Translations under genes and position numbers: made by a program
In this document: positions 49,997 to 61,511 of the stretch, piece by piece
Layout of the letters: each line of letters starts with the position of its first letter
Numbering within the stretch: position 1 is the first letter of the stretch
Assembly (NCBI RefSeq): GCF_032854445.1
Contig: NC_088301.1
Location: 746,001 to 810,000, forward strand
Source: Liolophura sinensis
Taxonomy: Eukaryota > Mollusca > Polyplacophora > Chitonida > Chitonidae
Length of the DNA stretch: 64,000 nucleotides
Reading direction: 5' to 3'
Notes under the pieces: model-generated
What the model saw: only the letters and a program-made list of their open reading frames with translations
Told to the model about the DNA's origin: nothing
Database searches by the model: none

Positions 49997-51670
49997 CATA
50001 TGCCTAACACTCATAAAGCACCATTAGTTAAAAACATTTGTTTTCACCAGGCAAAGGCAAGCCGTTTAAACACACCATAAATTCCTCACCATAATGCGTA
50101 ATCAATGTCGTCATATCTATCAAATATTCCAGATTACTTCTATTTTCCAAACTTACATAACAACAAAACCAACACTACTGGAACAAATACTTCAGTCTGG
50201 ACAATGTTCACAAGATACTTAGAACATCTGCCTTCTTTACTTATTGAGTGGATGGAGTGTCCATGCACAATGCTTCCGTGACACAGTCTTCTGAGTCTGT
50301 AGCTTGTATTAGAACTTCCCCTGTCCATTAGTCCTCGATACAAGTAATAAGTACGGAAAATAAAAGACAATAAAAAACAATGCCCAGTAATACCACAGAT
50401 TTAAAATTCTTCTAATCTGTGCGCCAGGTGTTCAAAGTCTGAGCTCCTTGTGCTATCTATTTTGTCTCTGGCAAAAAATTACTTGGGAATGCCTGAATGA
50501 TGGATATGTGTAACACGTCTCAGAAATGGGTATGTGTAATACGTCGCTCGGCCATTCTACCAAAGCTGCCATATCTGTAACAATACTTAACAGATACAAG
50601 GCAAACTCAACCATTATACCAAAGCTGCCATGTCTTGAATTCGTTATCTTGAAGGTCATCATCGACGTCCAGAGCGTTTTTTTTTTTTTTTGAGTTTTCT
50701 TTTTTCGGCCAAAATGTCCGGTAACTCTGTAAGGTGATCACTGGACAACTGAACATGCCAGCACCCACCACACCCAGCCCCCTCAGCCCCCAACGCCCAC
50801 GCCCCACCATCCTTTTCTAGTCATGGACTGCCACCTTACCAGCTGGCCTAAACAGCAGCGTGATATGGACCTGAGTTCGACAGCTATTCCATCACGTCAC
50901 ATGACGCTTGTGTTATGTTGTTTCAAGATCATCATTCGTGTAAAAATTACAGTCCATGTATAATTTGCAGATAAGGTGTCAATATGTTAATTCCTTGTTC
51001 ACAGTAATTTCTTCTGGGATATTTTCTGGAAATTAGTTTTCATGATTTTATTGTTAAACATTAACTGAGCTGTTATAATATTAATCTCATGGTGAGTGTT
51101 GTTACACAATTCATTACTCTGGCATAAAAAATACAGTATGTCATTAACTTTAAAACTTGTCTTAAAAGCAGAGGTTTTATGAGCACGTTTCTTATTCGAT
51201 CGGCGTATTAATCAAGAATTAATATTTCAACCGACACACAATAAAATATTACATGGGGTTTCAGCAAACTGCTTATGATAGCTATAGTGCATGGTGTGTT
51301 CTGAAAGGGAATCGAGAGAAAGGGAATTGGATTTTATATAATTCATGTTCCCACCATTAAACCTACCCTACAAAAAAGTTTATGTAAACTTTCAATGCCC
51401 CAACATGGCGCGCAAAACACGAAATTATAACGCATTTTATTTATTTAACAGACATGCTTATTTGTAAGTTTCATCAGTAACAATATTGCATCCAGAATTA
51501 TTTTCACCAACTCGACCGAGTTTTCTTTGAATCAATTATTATTGCTTAGGACCACAGCGCTAATTGTTACAGTGGGTGAAAACTGGTTCCTTTATGTTAG
51601 AAGACATGAACTTCATCTCCTTCTCGGGCTCTTGTCACTGATACAGACATAGCCCAGATGAGATGACACA
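49997..51670. other. Unique AT-rich sequence, no supported gene
   Basis: A 15-T run lies near 50680. Minus open frames at 50140-50370, 50453-50662 and 50607-50810 are unrecognised. Confidence 0.45.
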
Positions 51671-51704
51671 GCGCTTGGGGTTTAACGTCGTGCTCAACAA
51701 TTTA
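51671..51704 (-). mobile_element. SINE tail fragment, first family
   Basis: gcgcttggggtttaacgtcg-tgctcaacaattta is the reverse-complement tail of the SINE type seen at 19798-20155. It stops abruptly at tgagctttt; no body is left. Confidence 0.75.
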
Positions 51705-51846
51705 TGAGCTTTTGAGAGCAACTGCTCCCATCATCAGATGTTACATCCACAACAGTTCTCATGGGAAGACCTTCATATATATACACAAGTGAATTCTGTT
51801 CAGAGCTGTGTACAATAACATATAAGGAACATGGACGATATACAAC

Positions 51847-52099
51847 AGGTGTGTAATACTGAACACGACAATACGCAATAAGTGTGTAATACAGAATACG
51901 ATCATCTGCAATAGATGTGTAATGCTGAACACGACAATATACAATACGCGTGTAATACAGAATACGACGATATGTAATAGGTGTGTAATACAGAATACGA
52001 CCATCTGCAATAGGTGTGTATGCTGAACACGACAATATACAATACGTGTGTAATACAGAATACGACGATATGTAATAGGTGTGTAATACAGAATACGTA
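51847..52099. repeat. 33-bp minisatellite, about 8 copies, abutting a PLE
   Basis: The unit is tgtgtaatacagaatacgac followed by catctgcaatagg. It begins directly at the broken C-terminal end of the minus-strand Penelope-like element. The minus open frames at 51694-52107 come from it. Confidence 0.94.
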
Positions 52100-52887
52100 T
52101 CAAACATACGTTAGAGGAGCCAAGCTAGTTTAGCTACAAATAAATAGTGCACAACAACAGTGGCTAGTTGAACAGTTTTAAGGGTACGTTAAGAGAGGAA
52201 GACAGAGGAAGACAGTCGGTTTATATGGTGTGATTCTTTGTAAGCCAAGAGAGAACAGTTAGCAGAATAGTATTTTATTTCATGCGACAAAAGGTTGGAA
52301 TTGTGGTTTCCGTTATAACAGGGCCTAAATAAGATACTCTGATAAAGATTTTGCCTTTACCTGGTCCAAAATACTTAGGCTTCGTGTTGTTTTGAAATTT
52401 TATTTCAAAGAAATATTCGATAATTTTGTCAGCAACAATAGTAGGAAATTCATTGTGAGCAAACGTGTCTTTGATTGTGTCTACTTCTTCTGTAAGTTTT
52501 GCAATGTGCCAGGTACGAATTGAGCAGGTTTATATTTTCTGGGGACTAAACTACTCCATTTTGTGTAAAGACCAGTGTGTTTGAGTTCTCTAGAAATAGT
52601 GGTAGTAATGCCTTCCTCTGTGCGTTGAATGAGTATGTCCAAAAATGGCAGAGGCCCGTCAACCTCGTATCAGAAGTAAACATTATATTAGGATGACATT
52701 GATTAAGAAATCCAAGGAAATCTAATGCGTGGCTAACCTTCAGAAAAGACAGAAATGTGTCATCGACATAACGTTTATAGACAACAGGCCTGTCAGCAGT
52801 ATGAAGCTAAATGTTGGTAGACTCAAAATGATTCATAAAGATGTTAGCCAAATTGGAGCCAGCGGCGTACTCATGGCCACACCGTCT
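52100..52887 (-). pseudogene. Penelope-like element (PLE) fragment, C-terminal half
   Basis: On the minus strand, read from 52887 down, are the conserved blocks of a PLE reverse transcriptase: the motif GVAMSTPLAP, then after a one-base shift LANIFMNHFES, VVYKRYVDDTF with the catalytic YVDD at 52770-52759, LDFLGFLNQCHPN, and (another frame) LPFLDILIQRT near 52640, KHTGLYTKWSS near 52565, IFIRVSYLGP, and the linker YKESHHINRL (52242-52216) that precedes the GIY-YIG endonuclease in this family. Several frameshifts and stops make it a pseudogene. It has no N-terminal half; it starts at motif B, exactly where a plus-strand copy begins. The GIY-YIG domain itself is lost at the 33-bp array. PLEs insert by target-primed reverse transcription and often form partial or inverted tandem copies. 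Confidence 0.88.
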
Positions 52888-53476
52888 TAGACTTAGCCTA
52901 AATCAAACCAGCATCATCACAAAACCGGACAAAGGTAATGGGCTCGCCATAATGAATAAATCTGCCTATTTAAAGAAAATGTAACAGATGATAAGTGACA
53001 CATCCAAATTCAGACAATTGTCAAGCAATAACAGTATCAAGAAGGAGGTATCTGTGAGCAATTTCCTATACAACCTGAAGAGAATGACGTCATCAGTGAG
53101 GAGACGTATGACAACTTAGAACCCACCGGTTCCTGGACCTAGGTTATGTATGGGTTACTGATGTCCACCTCATTCTGTGGTTCCTACAGCTACAAACTCG
53201 CCAAATATATTGCGGATCTTTTCAAGGATGTACGCCAAGTGACACTATAATTACAGACAGGTTGTCATTCGTCTCTTGATTAAGCAAGAAACTTCACTGT
53301 GCCAAACACATCTTTGTGGTTCTGATATTGTCAGTTTATTTACAAGTATACCGCTTCATGAAACAATTAACATAATATTAGACAGGGTTACACCAGACAG
53401 CAAAACAGAATTCCACAGTTTCAGCACAAGAAGACTAAAAGTGCGCTCTTGTGCTGGCATCAACCAAAATAAATAG
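52888..53476 (+). pseudogene. PLE fragment, N-terminal half of reverse transcriptase
   Basis: Plus-strand translation shows IITKPDKGNGLAIM near 52908 (the PLE block with a KPDKGN core), then SYKLAKYIADLFKDV-like sequence near 53185, and SDIVSLFTSIPLHET at 53321, whose Asp (53324-53326) is the motif A catalytic residue. Stops (for example the TAA after LKKM) and frame changes interrupt it. The copy begins head to head with the minus fragment and ends a little after motif A, where family resemblance fades. It is probably one element with the fragment at 54560-54886. Confidence 0.85.
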
Positions 53477-54559
53477 AAAACAAAGGTCAGTACCTAGCCA
53501 CTCATTTTGTTACGACATGTTGCCATGTTGCCATGTTCTAGCTAACTAGAGTGACGTCACAAAACCTAGGAACTCCTGTACCATCGGTATTAAACAATGT
53601 GACAATGAGAAAATACAAACAAAAACACCAGGCTCCGAGATCACGAAGCGATCTCAGACTTAAGTTAAAATTGCATTCACTAAATTAGTATGTTTCTATC
53701 CGTTATTTTAGCTGAAATTTGTTGTACAGTAACTTACCAGAATTTGCGTTGCCAAACAATATTTTGACTTGCTTACATGATAAATAACAATTGTAAAGTG
53801 ACTTTAAATTTTGACTTAAGTCAGAGATCGCTTCGTAATCTTGGTGCCAGATACCCAACCAAAGAGTATCGCTCTGTTCCGTCTTCAAACGACCGATGTT
53901 TCTTTCAGTTTGGCGCTTTGTCAGGGTGATGTTCGTGGATACAAGCATCGTGTTTTACCAATCCTGCTTGTCCTCATCCCGCATGGGTGTAAGCATTAGG
54001 CCTAACTGACTGTACCAACATCGGGGAATTTAAAGAACATAGCAGGACCTTCTGATTTGTAATAGATTTTTGCATTCAGATTTTGAGACTATCTTTTTGT
54101 AATAAATCTGACTTTGCTAAGGAAAAATAATGCAAAGTCAAAGTATTTTTCTTCAAGCAGACTCTCCCCAGACGGTTTCTTGCCAGCTCACCCTGAAAAG
54201 TTACTGTAGTATCCTGCCCATCATGTACGCATTGTGACCCGGGAAGCCGTTCACAGTCCCTCTTCATAAATGTGTGGTCCCATATCAGTTTAACATTTGA
54301 ACTAGCCGTAAAATCCAATTTATTGCATAAATATATGTCTATCCACTATATAAGAAAGCACACTGACCATCGAGATCTAATATTTTTTTTTCTTTTTTTT
54401 TTTTTTGCCGTGACAGCCAATTACCAAGAGACGTTTTCAGCGCAAGTGACTGGCCAGTTCATAAGGGCTTCTACAACATGGCTACTCGGAGTGAATTGTC
54501 CGTCAGTGCCATATCCCCAATACTGAACTTCATCTTTTCGGCTTTATTTTTACATATTT
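53477..54559. other. Insertion-like block between PLE motifs A and B
   Basis: In intact PLEs motifs A and B lie roughly 70-90 residues apart; here about 1.2 kb separates them. The block contains a foldback element (53629-53859), a T-rich tract (about 54383-54407) and no recognised coding sequence. The ORF at 54076-54318 is unrecognised. Confidence 0.55.
53629..53859. mobile_element. Foldback (MITE-like) element within the PLE
   Basis: The left arm (about 53629-53680, with gagatcacgaagcgatctca-gacttaagttaaaatt) is matched by the reverse complement of the right arm (about 53803-53859, agattacgaagcgatctctg-acttaagtcaaaatt). Arms are about 50 bp and imperfect, and the loop is about 125 bp of AT-rich sequence. 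No transposase is present. It resembles small non-autonomous DNA elements; no clear target-site duplication was found. Confidence 0.55.
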
Positions 54560-54886
54560 TTCTGTGGCATACATGTCGTATATCATTGTTTCTGTGTATA
54601 TATAGTGGCAGATTTTATGTTCACTTTCAATTCAATCAACAGTATTATGAACAAATTGACGATGTGGCCATGGGTTCGCCGCTGGATCCAATTTGGGCCG
54701 ACATCATTATGAAATACTTTGAGTATTTGTATTCAGCGTTGTCGTATTAACAGATCTATTGTCTATAAACGTAATGTCGATGAAGGTTAGCCACGCATTA
54801 GATTTCCCTTGGATTTCTTAATCAATGTCATCCTAATATAATGTTTACTTCTGATAACGAGGTTGATGAGGCTCTGCTATTTTTGG
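54560..54886 (+). pseudogene. PLE fragment with a dead catalytic motif
   Basis: The plus strand reads FNQQYYEQIDDVAMGSPLDP near 54625-54690 (PLE motif B region) then ADIIMKYFE. The next motif is wrecked: where the minus copy has YVDD, this one has AAT GTC GAT GAA (54773-54784), that is N-V-D-E, because of a base change and a 20-bp deletion lying right after gatga. After LDF-type sequence the copy stops in gctctgctatttttgga, directly at the first unit of the 56-bp array. Catalytic activity is impossible for this copy. Confidence 0.85.
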
Positions 54887-57800
54887 AGGCCAAGACACGC
54901 ACAATGTCATTCAGCTTCAGTATGGGTAGTGACATCCACATGAGGCCAAGACACGCACAATGTCATTCAGCTTCAGTATGAGTAGTGACATCCACATGAG
55001 GCCAAGACACGCACAATGTCATTCAGCTTCAGTATGAGTAGTGACATCCACATGAGGCCAAGACACGCACAATGTCATTCAGCTTCAGCATGAGTAGTGA
55101 CATCCACATGAGGCCAAGACACGCACAATGTCATTCAGCTTCAGCATGGGTAGTGACATCCACATGAGGCCAAGACACGCACAATGTCATTCAGCTTCAG
55201 TATGAGTAGTGACATCCACATGAGGCCAAGACACGCACAATGTCATTCAGCTTCAGCATGAGTAGTGACATCCACATGAGGCCAAGACACGCACAATGTC
55301 ATTCAGCTTCAGTATGAGTAGTGACATCCACATGAGGCCAAGACACGCACAATGTCATTCAGCTGCAGCATGAGTAGTGACATCCACATGAGGCCAAGAC
55401 ACGCACAATGTCATTCAGCTTCAGTATGAGTAGTGACATTCCACATGAGGCCAAGACACGCACAATGGTCATTCAGCTTCAGCATGAGTAGTGACATCCA
55501 CATGAGGCCAAGACTCGCACAACGTCATTCAGCTTCAGCATGGGTAGTGACATCCACAGGAGGCCAAGACACGCACAATCTCATTCAGCTTCAGCATGAG
55601 TAGTGAGATCCACATGAGGCCAAAAACACGCACAATGTCATTCAGCTTCAGCATGAGTAGTGACATCCACAGTAGGCCAAAACACGCACAATGTCATCCA
55701 GCTTCAGCATGAGTAGTGACATCCACATGAGGCCAAAAACACGCACAATGTCATTCCAGCTTCAGCATGGAGTAGTGACATCCACATGAGGCCAAGACAC
55801 GCACAATGTCATTCAGCTTCAGCATGGGTAGTGAGATCATTCAGCTTCAGCATGAGTAGTGACATCCACATGAGGCCAAGACACGCACAATGTCATTCAG
55901 CTTCAGTATGAGTAGTGACATCCACATGAGGCCAAGACACGCACAATGTCATTCAGCTTCAGTATGAGTAGTGACATCTACATGAGGCCAAGACACGCAT
56001 AATGTCATCAGCTTCAGCATGAGTAGTGACATCCACATGAGGCCAAGACACGCACAATGTCATTCAGCTTCAGCATGGGTAGTGAGATCATTCAGCTTCA
56101 GCATGAGTAGTGACATCCACATGAGGCCAAGGACACGCACAATGTCATTCAGCTTCAGTATGAGTAGTGACATCCACATGAGGCCAAGACACGCACAATG
56201 TCATTCAGCTTCAGTATGAGTAGTGACATCTACATGAGGCCAAGACACGCATAATGTCATTCAGCTTCAGCATGAGTAGTGACATCCACATGAGGCCAAG
56301 ACACGCACAATGTCATTCAGCTTCAGTATGAGTAGTGACATCCACATGAGGCCAAGACACGCACAATGTCATTCAGCTTCAGCATGAGTAGTGAGACAAC
56401 ATGAGGGCAAGACACGCACAATGTCATTCAGCTTCAGCATGATAGTGACATCCACATGAGACCAAGACACGCACAATGTCATTCAGCTTCAGTATGAGTA
56501 GTGACATCCACATGAGGCCAAGACACGCACAATGTCATTCAGCTTCAGCATGAGTAGTGAGATCATTCAGCTTCAGCATGAGTAGTGACATCCACATGAG
56601 GCCAAGACACGCACAATGTCATTCAGCTTCAGTATGGGTAGTGACATCCACATGAGGCCAAGACACGCACAATGTCATTCAGCTTCAGTATGAGTAGTGA
56701 CATCCACATGAGGGTCAAGACACGCACAATGTCATTCAGCTTCAGCATGGGTAGTGACATCCACATGAGGCCAAGACACACACAATGTCATTCAGCTTCA
56801 GTATGAGTAGTGACATCCACATGAGGCCAAGAGACGCACAATGTCATTCAGCTTCAGCATGAGTAGTGACATCCACAGGAGGCCAAGACACGCACAATGT
56901 CATTCAGCTTCAGTATGAGTAGTGACATCCACATGAGGCCAAGACACGCACAATGTCATTCAGCTTCAGCATGAGTAGTGACATTCCACATGAGGCCAAG
57001 ACACGCACAATGTCATTCAGCTTCAGTATGAGTAGTGACATCCACATGAGGGCCAAGACACGCACAATATCATTCAGCTTCAGCATGAGTAGTGACATCC
57101 ACATGAGGCCAAGACACGCACAATGTCATTCAGCTTCAGCATGAGTAGTGACATCCACATGAGGCCAAGACACGCACAATGTCATTCAGCTTCAGCATGA
57201 GTAGTGAGACAACATGAGGGCAAAGACACGCACAATGCCATTCAGCTTCAGCATGAGTAGTGACATCCACATGAGGACCAAGACACGCACAATGTGATTC
57301 AGCTTCAGTATGAGTAGTGACATCCACATGAGGCCAAGACACGCACAATGTCAATCAGCTTCAGCATGAGTAGTGACATCCACATGAGGCCAAGACACGC
57401 ACAAGTGTCATTCAGCTTCAGTATGAGTAGTGACATCCACATGAGGCCAAGACACGCACAATGTCATTCAGCTTCAGCATGAGTAGTGACATCCACATGA
57501 GGCCAAGACACGCACAATGTCATTCAGCTTCAGCATGAGTAGTGACATCCACATGAGACCAAGACACGCACAATGTCATTCAGCTTCAGCATGAGTAGTG
57601 AGACAACATGAGGGCAAGACACGCACAATGTCATTCAGCTTCAGTATGAGTAGTGACATCCACATGAGGCCAAGACACGCACAATGTCATTCAGCTTCAG
57701 CATGAGTAGTGACATCCACATGAGGCCAAGACACGCACAATGTCATTCAGCTTCAGTATGAGTAGTGACATCCACATGAGGCCAAGACACGCACAATGTC

Positions 57801-58818
57801 ATTCAGCTTCAGTATGAGTAGTGACATCCACATGAGGCCAAGACACGCACAATCTCATTCAGCTTCAGCATGAGTAGTGAGATCATTCAGCTTCAGCATG
57901 AGTAGTGACATCCACATGAGGCCAAGACACGCACAATGTCATTCAGCTTCAGCATGGGTAGTGACATCCACAGTAGGCCAAAACACGCACAATGTCATCC
58001 AGCTTCAGCATGAGTAGTGACATCCACATGAGGCCAAAACACGCACAATGTCATTCAGCTTCAGCATGAGTAGTGACATCCACATGAGGCCAAGACACGC
58101 ACAATGTCATTCAGCTTCAGCATGGGTAGTGAGATCATTCAGCTTCAGCATGAGTAGTGACATCCACATGAGGCCAAGACACGCACAATGTGTTTCAGCT
58201 TCAGTATGAGTAGTGACATCCACATGAGGCCAAGACACGCACAATATCATTCAGCTTCAGCATGAGTAGTGACATCCACATGAGGCAAAGACATGCACAA
58301 TGTCATTCAGCTTCAGCATGAGTAGTAAGATCCACATGAGGCCAAGACACGCACAATGTCATTCAGCTTCAGCATGAGTAGTGACATCCACATGAGGCCA
58401 AGACACACACAATGTCATTCAGCTTCAGCATGAGTAGTGAGATCATTCAGCTGCAGCATGAGTAGTGACATCCACATGAGGCCAAGACACGCACAATGTC
58501 ATTCAGCTTCAGCATGAGTAGTGACATCCACATGAGGCCAAGACACGCACAATGTCATTCAGCTTCAGTATGAGTAGTGACATCCACATGAGGCCAAGAC
58601 TCGCACAATATCATTCAGTTTCAGCATGAGTAGTGACATCCACATGAGGCCAAGACACGCACAATGTCATTCAGCTTCAGCATGAGTAGTGACATCCACA
58701 TGAGGCCAAGACACGCACAATGTCATTCAGCTTCAGCATGAGTAGTGACATCCACATGAGGCCAAGACACGCACAATGTCATTCAGCTTCAGCATGAGTA
58801 GTGACATCCACATGAGGC
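54887..58818. repeat. 56-bp minisatellite, about 70 copies
   Basis: The unit is gaggccaagacacgcacaat - gtcattcagcttcagcatga - gtagtgacatccacat. Six units carry an extra 28-bp piece (gtgagatcattcagcttcag...) at about 55832, 56085, 56551, 57868, 58127 and 58438. A block of about 252 bp with rare variants (gacatctacatg, acgcataatgtcat) is duplicated at about 55970 and 56225. Many scattered one-base insertions occur. Open frames inside (56019-57354) are by-products. Confidence 0.98.
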
Positions 58819-59279
58819 AAACATTCTATAGGCTACGTTTACAATAACACGCAATTAAGTATGTTGATCAGGAGATCTACTCTGTTTGTTGATAATAAGG
58901 GAACCCGCTGACTTATGCCAAACTTTAATGTTTGAGAATGTGAGCGTTTGCGCTTGTCAGCTTATGTAAATGGTTTAAGGTTGTTTGTTAACGGTAAAGT
59001 CACGATTCACAGATTGAGGTAGATAAAACAAACGAAGTTAATCTCTGATCAACAGATATATTACCTGTGTAACCCAGAGAAAAGGATTTTCCATCAATCA
59101 GAGTGCATGGCCGGATACACTAGAGGGCGCCCTTATCTTTGATCGAAACACTATGACATTCCCCAAGATTCCTCCCTCATTCAAAGACCGTTAACATTTT
59201 TCCACACATGTCTTGTCATGGACAATTTTTAATAAGTGCTGTTAGTTTTCCTTAACTGTCGTTCATTTCCATTTTACAG
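58819..59279. other. Unique sequence, possible intron end
   Basis: No gene or repeat seen; the final bases form the acceptor-like tract described for the next feature. Confidence 0.45.
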
Positions 59280-59420
59280 GAGAGTTTATTCACGGTCGAC
59301 TTGAAAAACTTTGATTCCGGACCTGGAAGAATGAATACTGCCACGCTTGACAGCCCACTAACAGTTACTGCAGCTCAAGACAGTTTAATTGTAATCCGAC
59401 TCTTCTTGCTAAGGAAATGA
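59280..59420 (+). CDS. Candidate terminal exon (unrecognised protein)
   Basis: A strong acceptor (gtcgttcatttccattttacag) is followed by 46 open codons to TGA. The peptide begins ESLFTVDLKNFDSGPG and ends with a hydrophobic/basic IRLFLLRK, with a composition like ordinary protein. An AATAAA lies about 250 bp downstream (near 59668), a plausible distance for a 3' UTR. No family is recognised, and an open frame of this length arises by chance fairly often, so this is a candidate only. Confidence 0.3.
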   Translation, partial: ESLFTVDLKNFDSGPGRMNTATLDSPLTVTAAQDSLIVIRLFLLRK

Positions 59421-60148
59421 ATAGAACCCAATTCCAATCAAATGAATAGGTGAATCAGTAGACATACATGAAGGGCCTATGGATTTACACATTGCCGTTC
59501 CAGCTGAATTATTCCTCTTCCTTGTGACCATGACCATGAGTTAAGTTAGTACCATAATTTCTGAATTATAGCCACATCACAAGAGATTCCTTCCTAGAGA
59601 CAACGTAAGCTCAGTGTGACTAGTTTAATTGTACACCATCCCTTGCCAAAGAAAGAGGTCCAGAGAAAATAAAGAGACACAATTTAGTCCAAACATAAAG
59701 ACTGCTTTATATTTTCAGGAGTAAACGCGTTTCAAGTCTAACCGTATTTACAGTCAACATACAGTTAGCCTAAAATATCTGAAGATGAAGGTAATGAATC
59801 CAGCTCTGTTTTAGAACACAGCCAACAAGAAACTTATGACACTCATTTTTGTAAAGCTTGACTAAATATGAATTAACTGAGCAAATATGGACAAAGCGTC
59901 TAAAGCATCTGTTTTCCTGATACAACTTCACAAAAAGGTAAAGTGCCATCAAACGCTATCTACTCACATTTCAACGGTCACGGAGCGTGTAGCGCGCTAG
60001 CTACCTGAAAATGAGGCAAACTCGGCAGTGCGCACAATGCATATTCAATTTGTCTGGGTCATGTTGACGGTATTATACATCCGGGTAACACACGATTCCA
60101 CTTCATTGTTGTTTATGGTTCAAGCAGTAGACAGTTAGTCAAGTGCAA
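59421..60148. other. Unique sequence between two exon candidates
   Basis: Contains AATAAA near 59668; the minus open frame at 59770-59952 is unrecognised. Nothing else seen. Confidence 0.45.
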
Positions 60149-60214
60149 ATGTCAAAAACATTGGAGGAAGAAAAGAAAACAATTCCTGTCATCTTTGATT
60201 TGAAACACGTGGCT
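60149..60214 (+). CDS. Candidate first coding exon (unrecognised protein)
   Basis: ATG at 60149 (context gcaaATGT) opens 22 codons, charged at the start (MSKTLEEEKKT), ending at a consensus donor GCT|GTAAGA with phase 0. Upstream, attatacat near 60072 could act as a TATA-like element. No downstream exon is identified within the window and no family is recognised. Confidence 0.3.
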
Positions 60215-61511
60215 GTAAGAATACATTTACTGGCTTATATTGTAATAAATCGCAATAAGGTTAAAGATAGCCAACCATATGCTTTCCTTTTTGTTCTTCA
60301 CCTTTGCCTCATTTATAATTCCTGGAAACGGGACTCTAGCATTTACATGGTTAAACCACTTTCATCTTGCCGCATACACCACATTGATTGTTATTCATCA
60401 CACAAGATCCATATTTTTCCAAACTGTCTGACGGCTTTTTCCTGGAATTGTTTTTATTTCTGTTTATGCTTTTGATCTAAACAGCCGATGTTGATTGGTT
60501 GATGGTTACTTCGGGAGGCCTGTGTAGTCAAGCGGTCACTTAGCAGTCAACAGAAGTCACGCCTTGTATTCTGATTGACTTTTTGATTGCCTAAAGGTAA
60601 TCCTAGAGTCCCCCTATCACCTTAAGCAAATCCAGCTTCGCGTGACAGGTGTATTGATTGATGGATTAATCGTTCAACTGGAAGGGTAAACTTTAAAACA
60701 GTGCATTGCCTTTACCAGAAAAAAACAACAAATGTCAACAAAACACGGATACCACAAAAAAGAAATGTCCCAATTGTGGAAGGTTGTCATTCTTAACATG
60801 TGCATTTTATTCCATGACCTCATCCCTCCATAGCCTTCATGCAGTTAGAATACTGTCTATGATGCGTATTAGTTAGGGTGTTCTTGTAGTATCTCTCCAG
60901 GTAACATGAGAGGCTATGATAACAGAATGTGTTTACATAGGTGACCAGGAGCCAGTTGAAATAGCTTCACGACCCTGACCGATATTCACAGGATAAAAAA
61001 GATATATCTAAATTAATTGCTTGTTCAGTCTTGTCCGAATTTCATGTAATTTCCTTATCAATTTTTGTGCACTTCCTGTCTGTGTGACAGTTATCAATTA
61101 CATCTCGTAATAAACAAGGTTGAGGGCGTACAGTCGGATTCGGAGCACGCAGAACATCTGGGGATTAGGCATTAATCTTACAACATTGAGTACGTGTAAA
61201 AATCTCCGTGACCTAGATACCAGCAGAGAAAAGCATAAAACACAAACAGTAACAAATGACCGATCACACCATGTTTATGATATACACTCTGTGCGGGTTC
61301 TCATCCAACTGCCGATAAGTTCGCTTGTTTTGTCAGTGGGGGATTTTTTGTTACGGCTATACAGAAACCATGAAATATAAGTCTTCGCTTCCGTTTTCGC
61401 TGACTCCACAGACCTCATGTGCCCAGTTCATTAACATCTCATCTCATGTAATCTCTTAATTACATTTAATCTTGCTTCGGTAAAGCTAGCACGGCTAAAG
61501 GTGCTTTCGCG
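60215..61511. other. Unique sequence, no supported gene
   Basis: A weak tRNA-like A box (gtgtagtcaagcggtca) occurs at about 60520 without a B box. The open frame continuing from the exon candidate to 60475 is Phe/Cys-rich and looks like intron. Nothing else seen. Confidence 0.45.

Noticed and set aside
60515-60560. tRNA-like A box
   Set aside because: No B box or foldable arms at the right distance.
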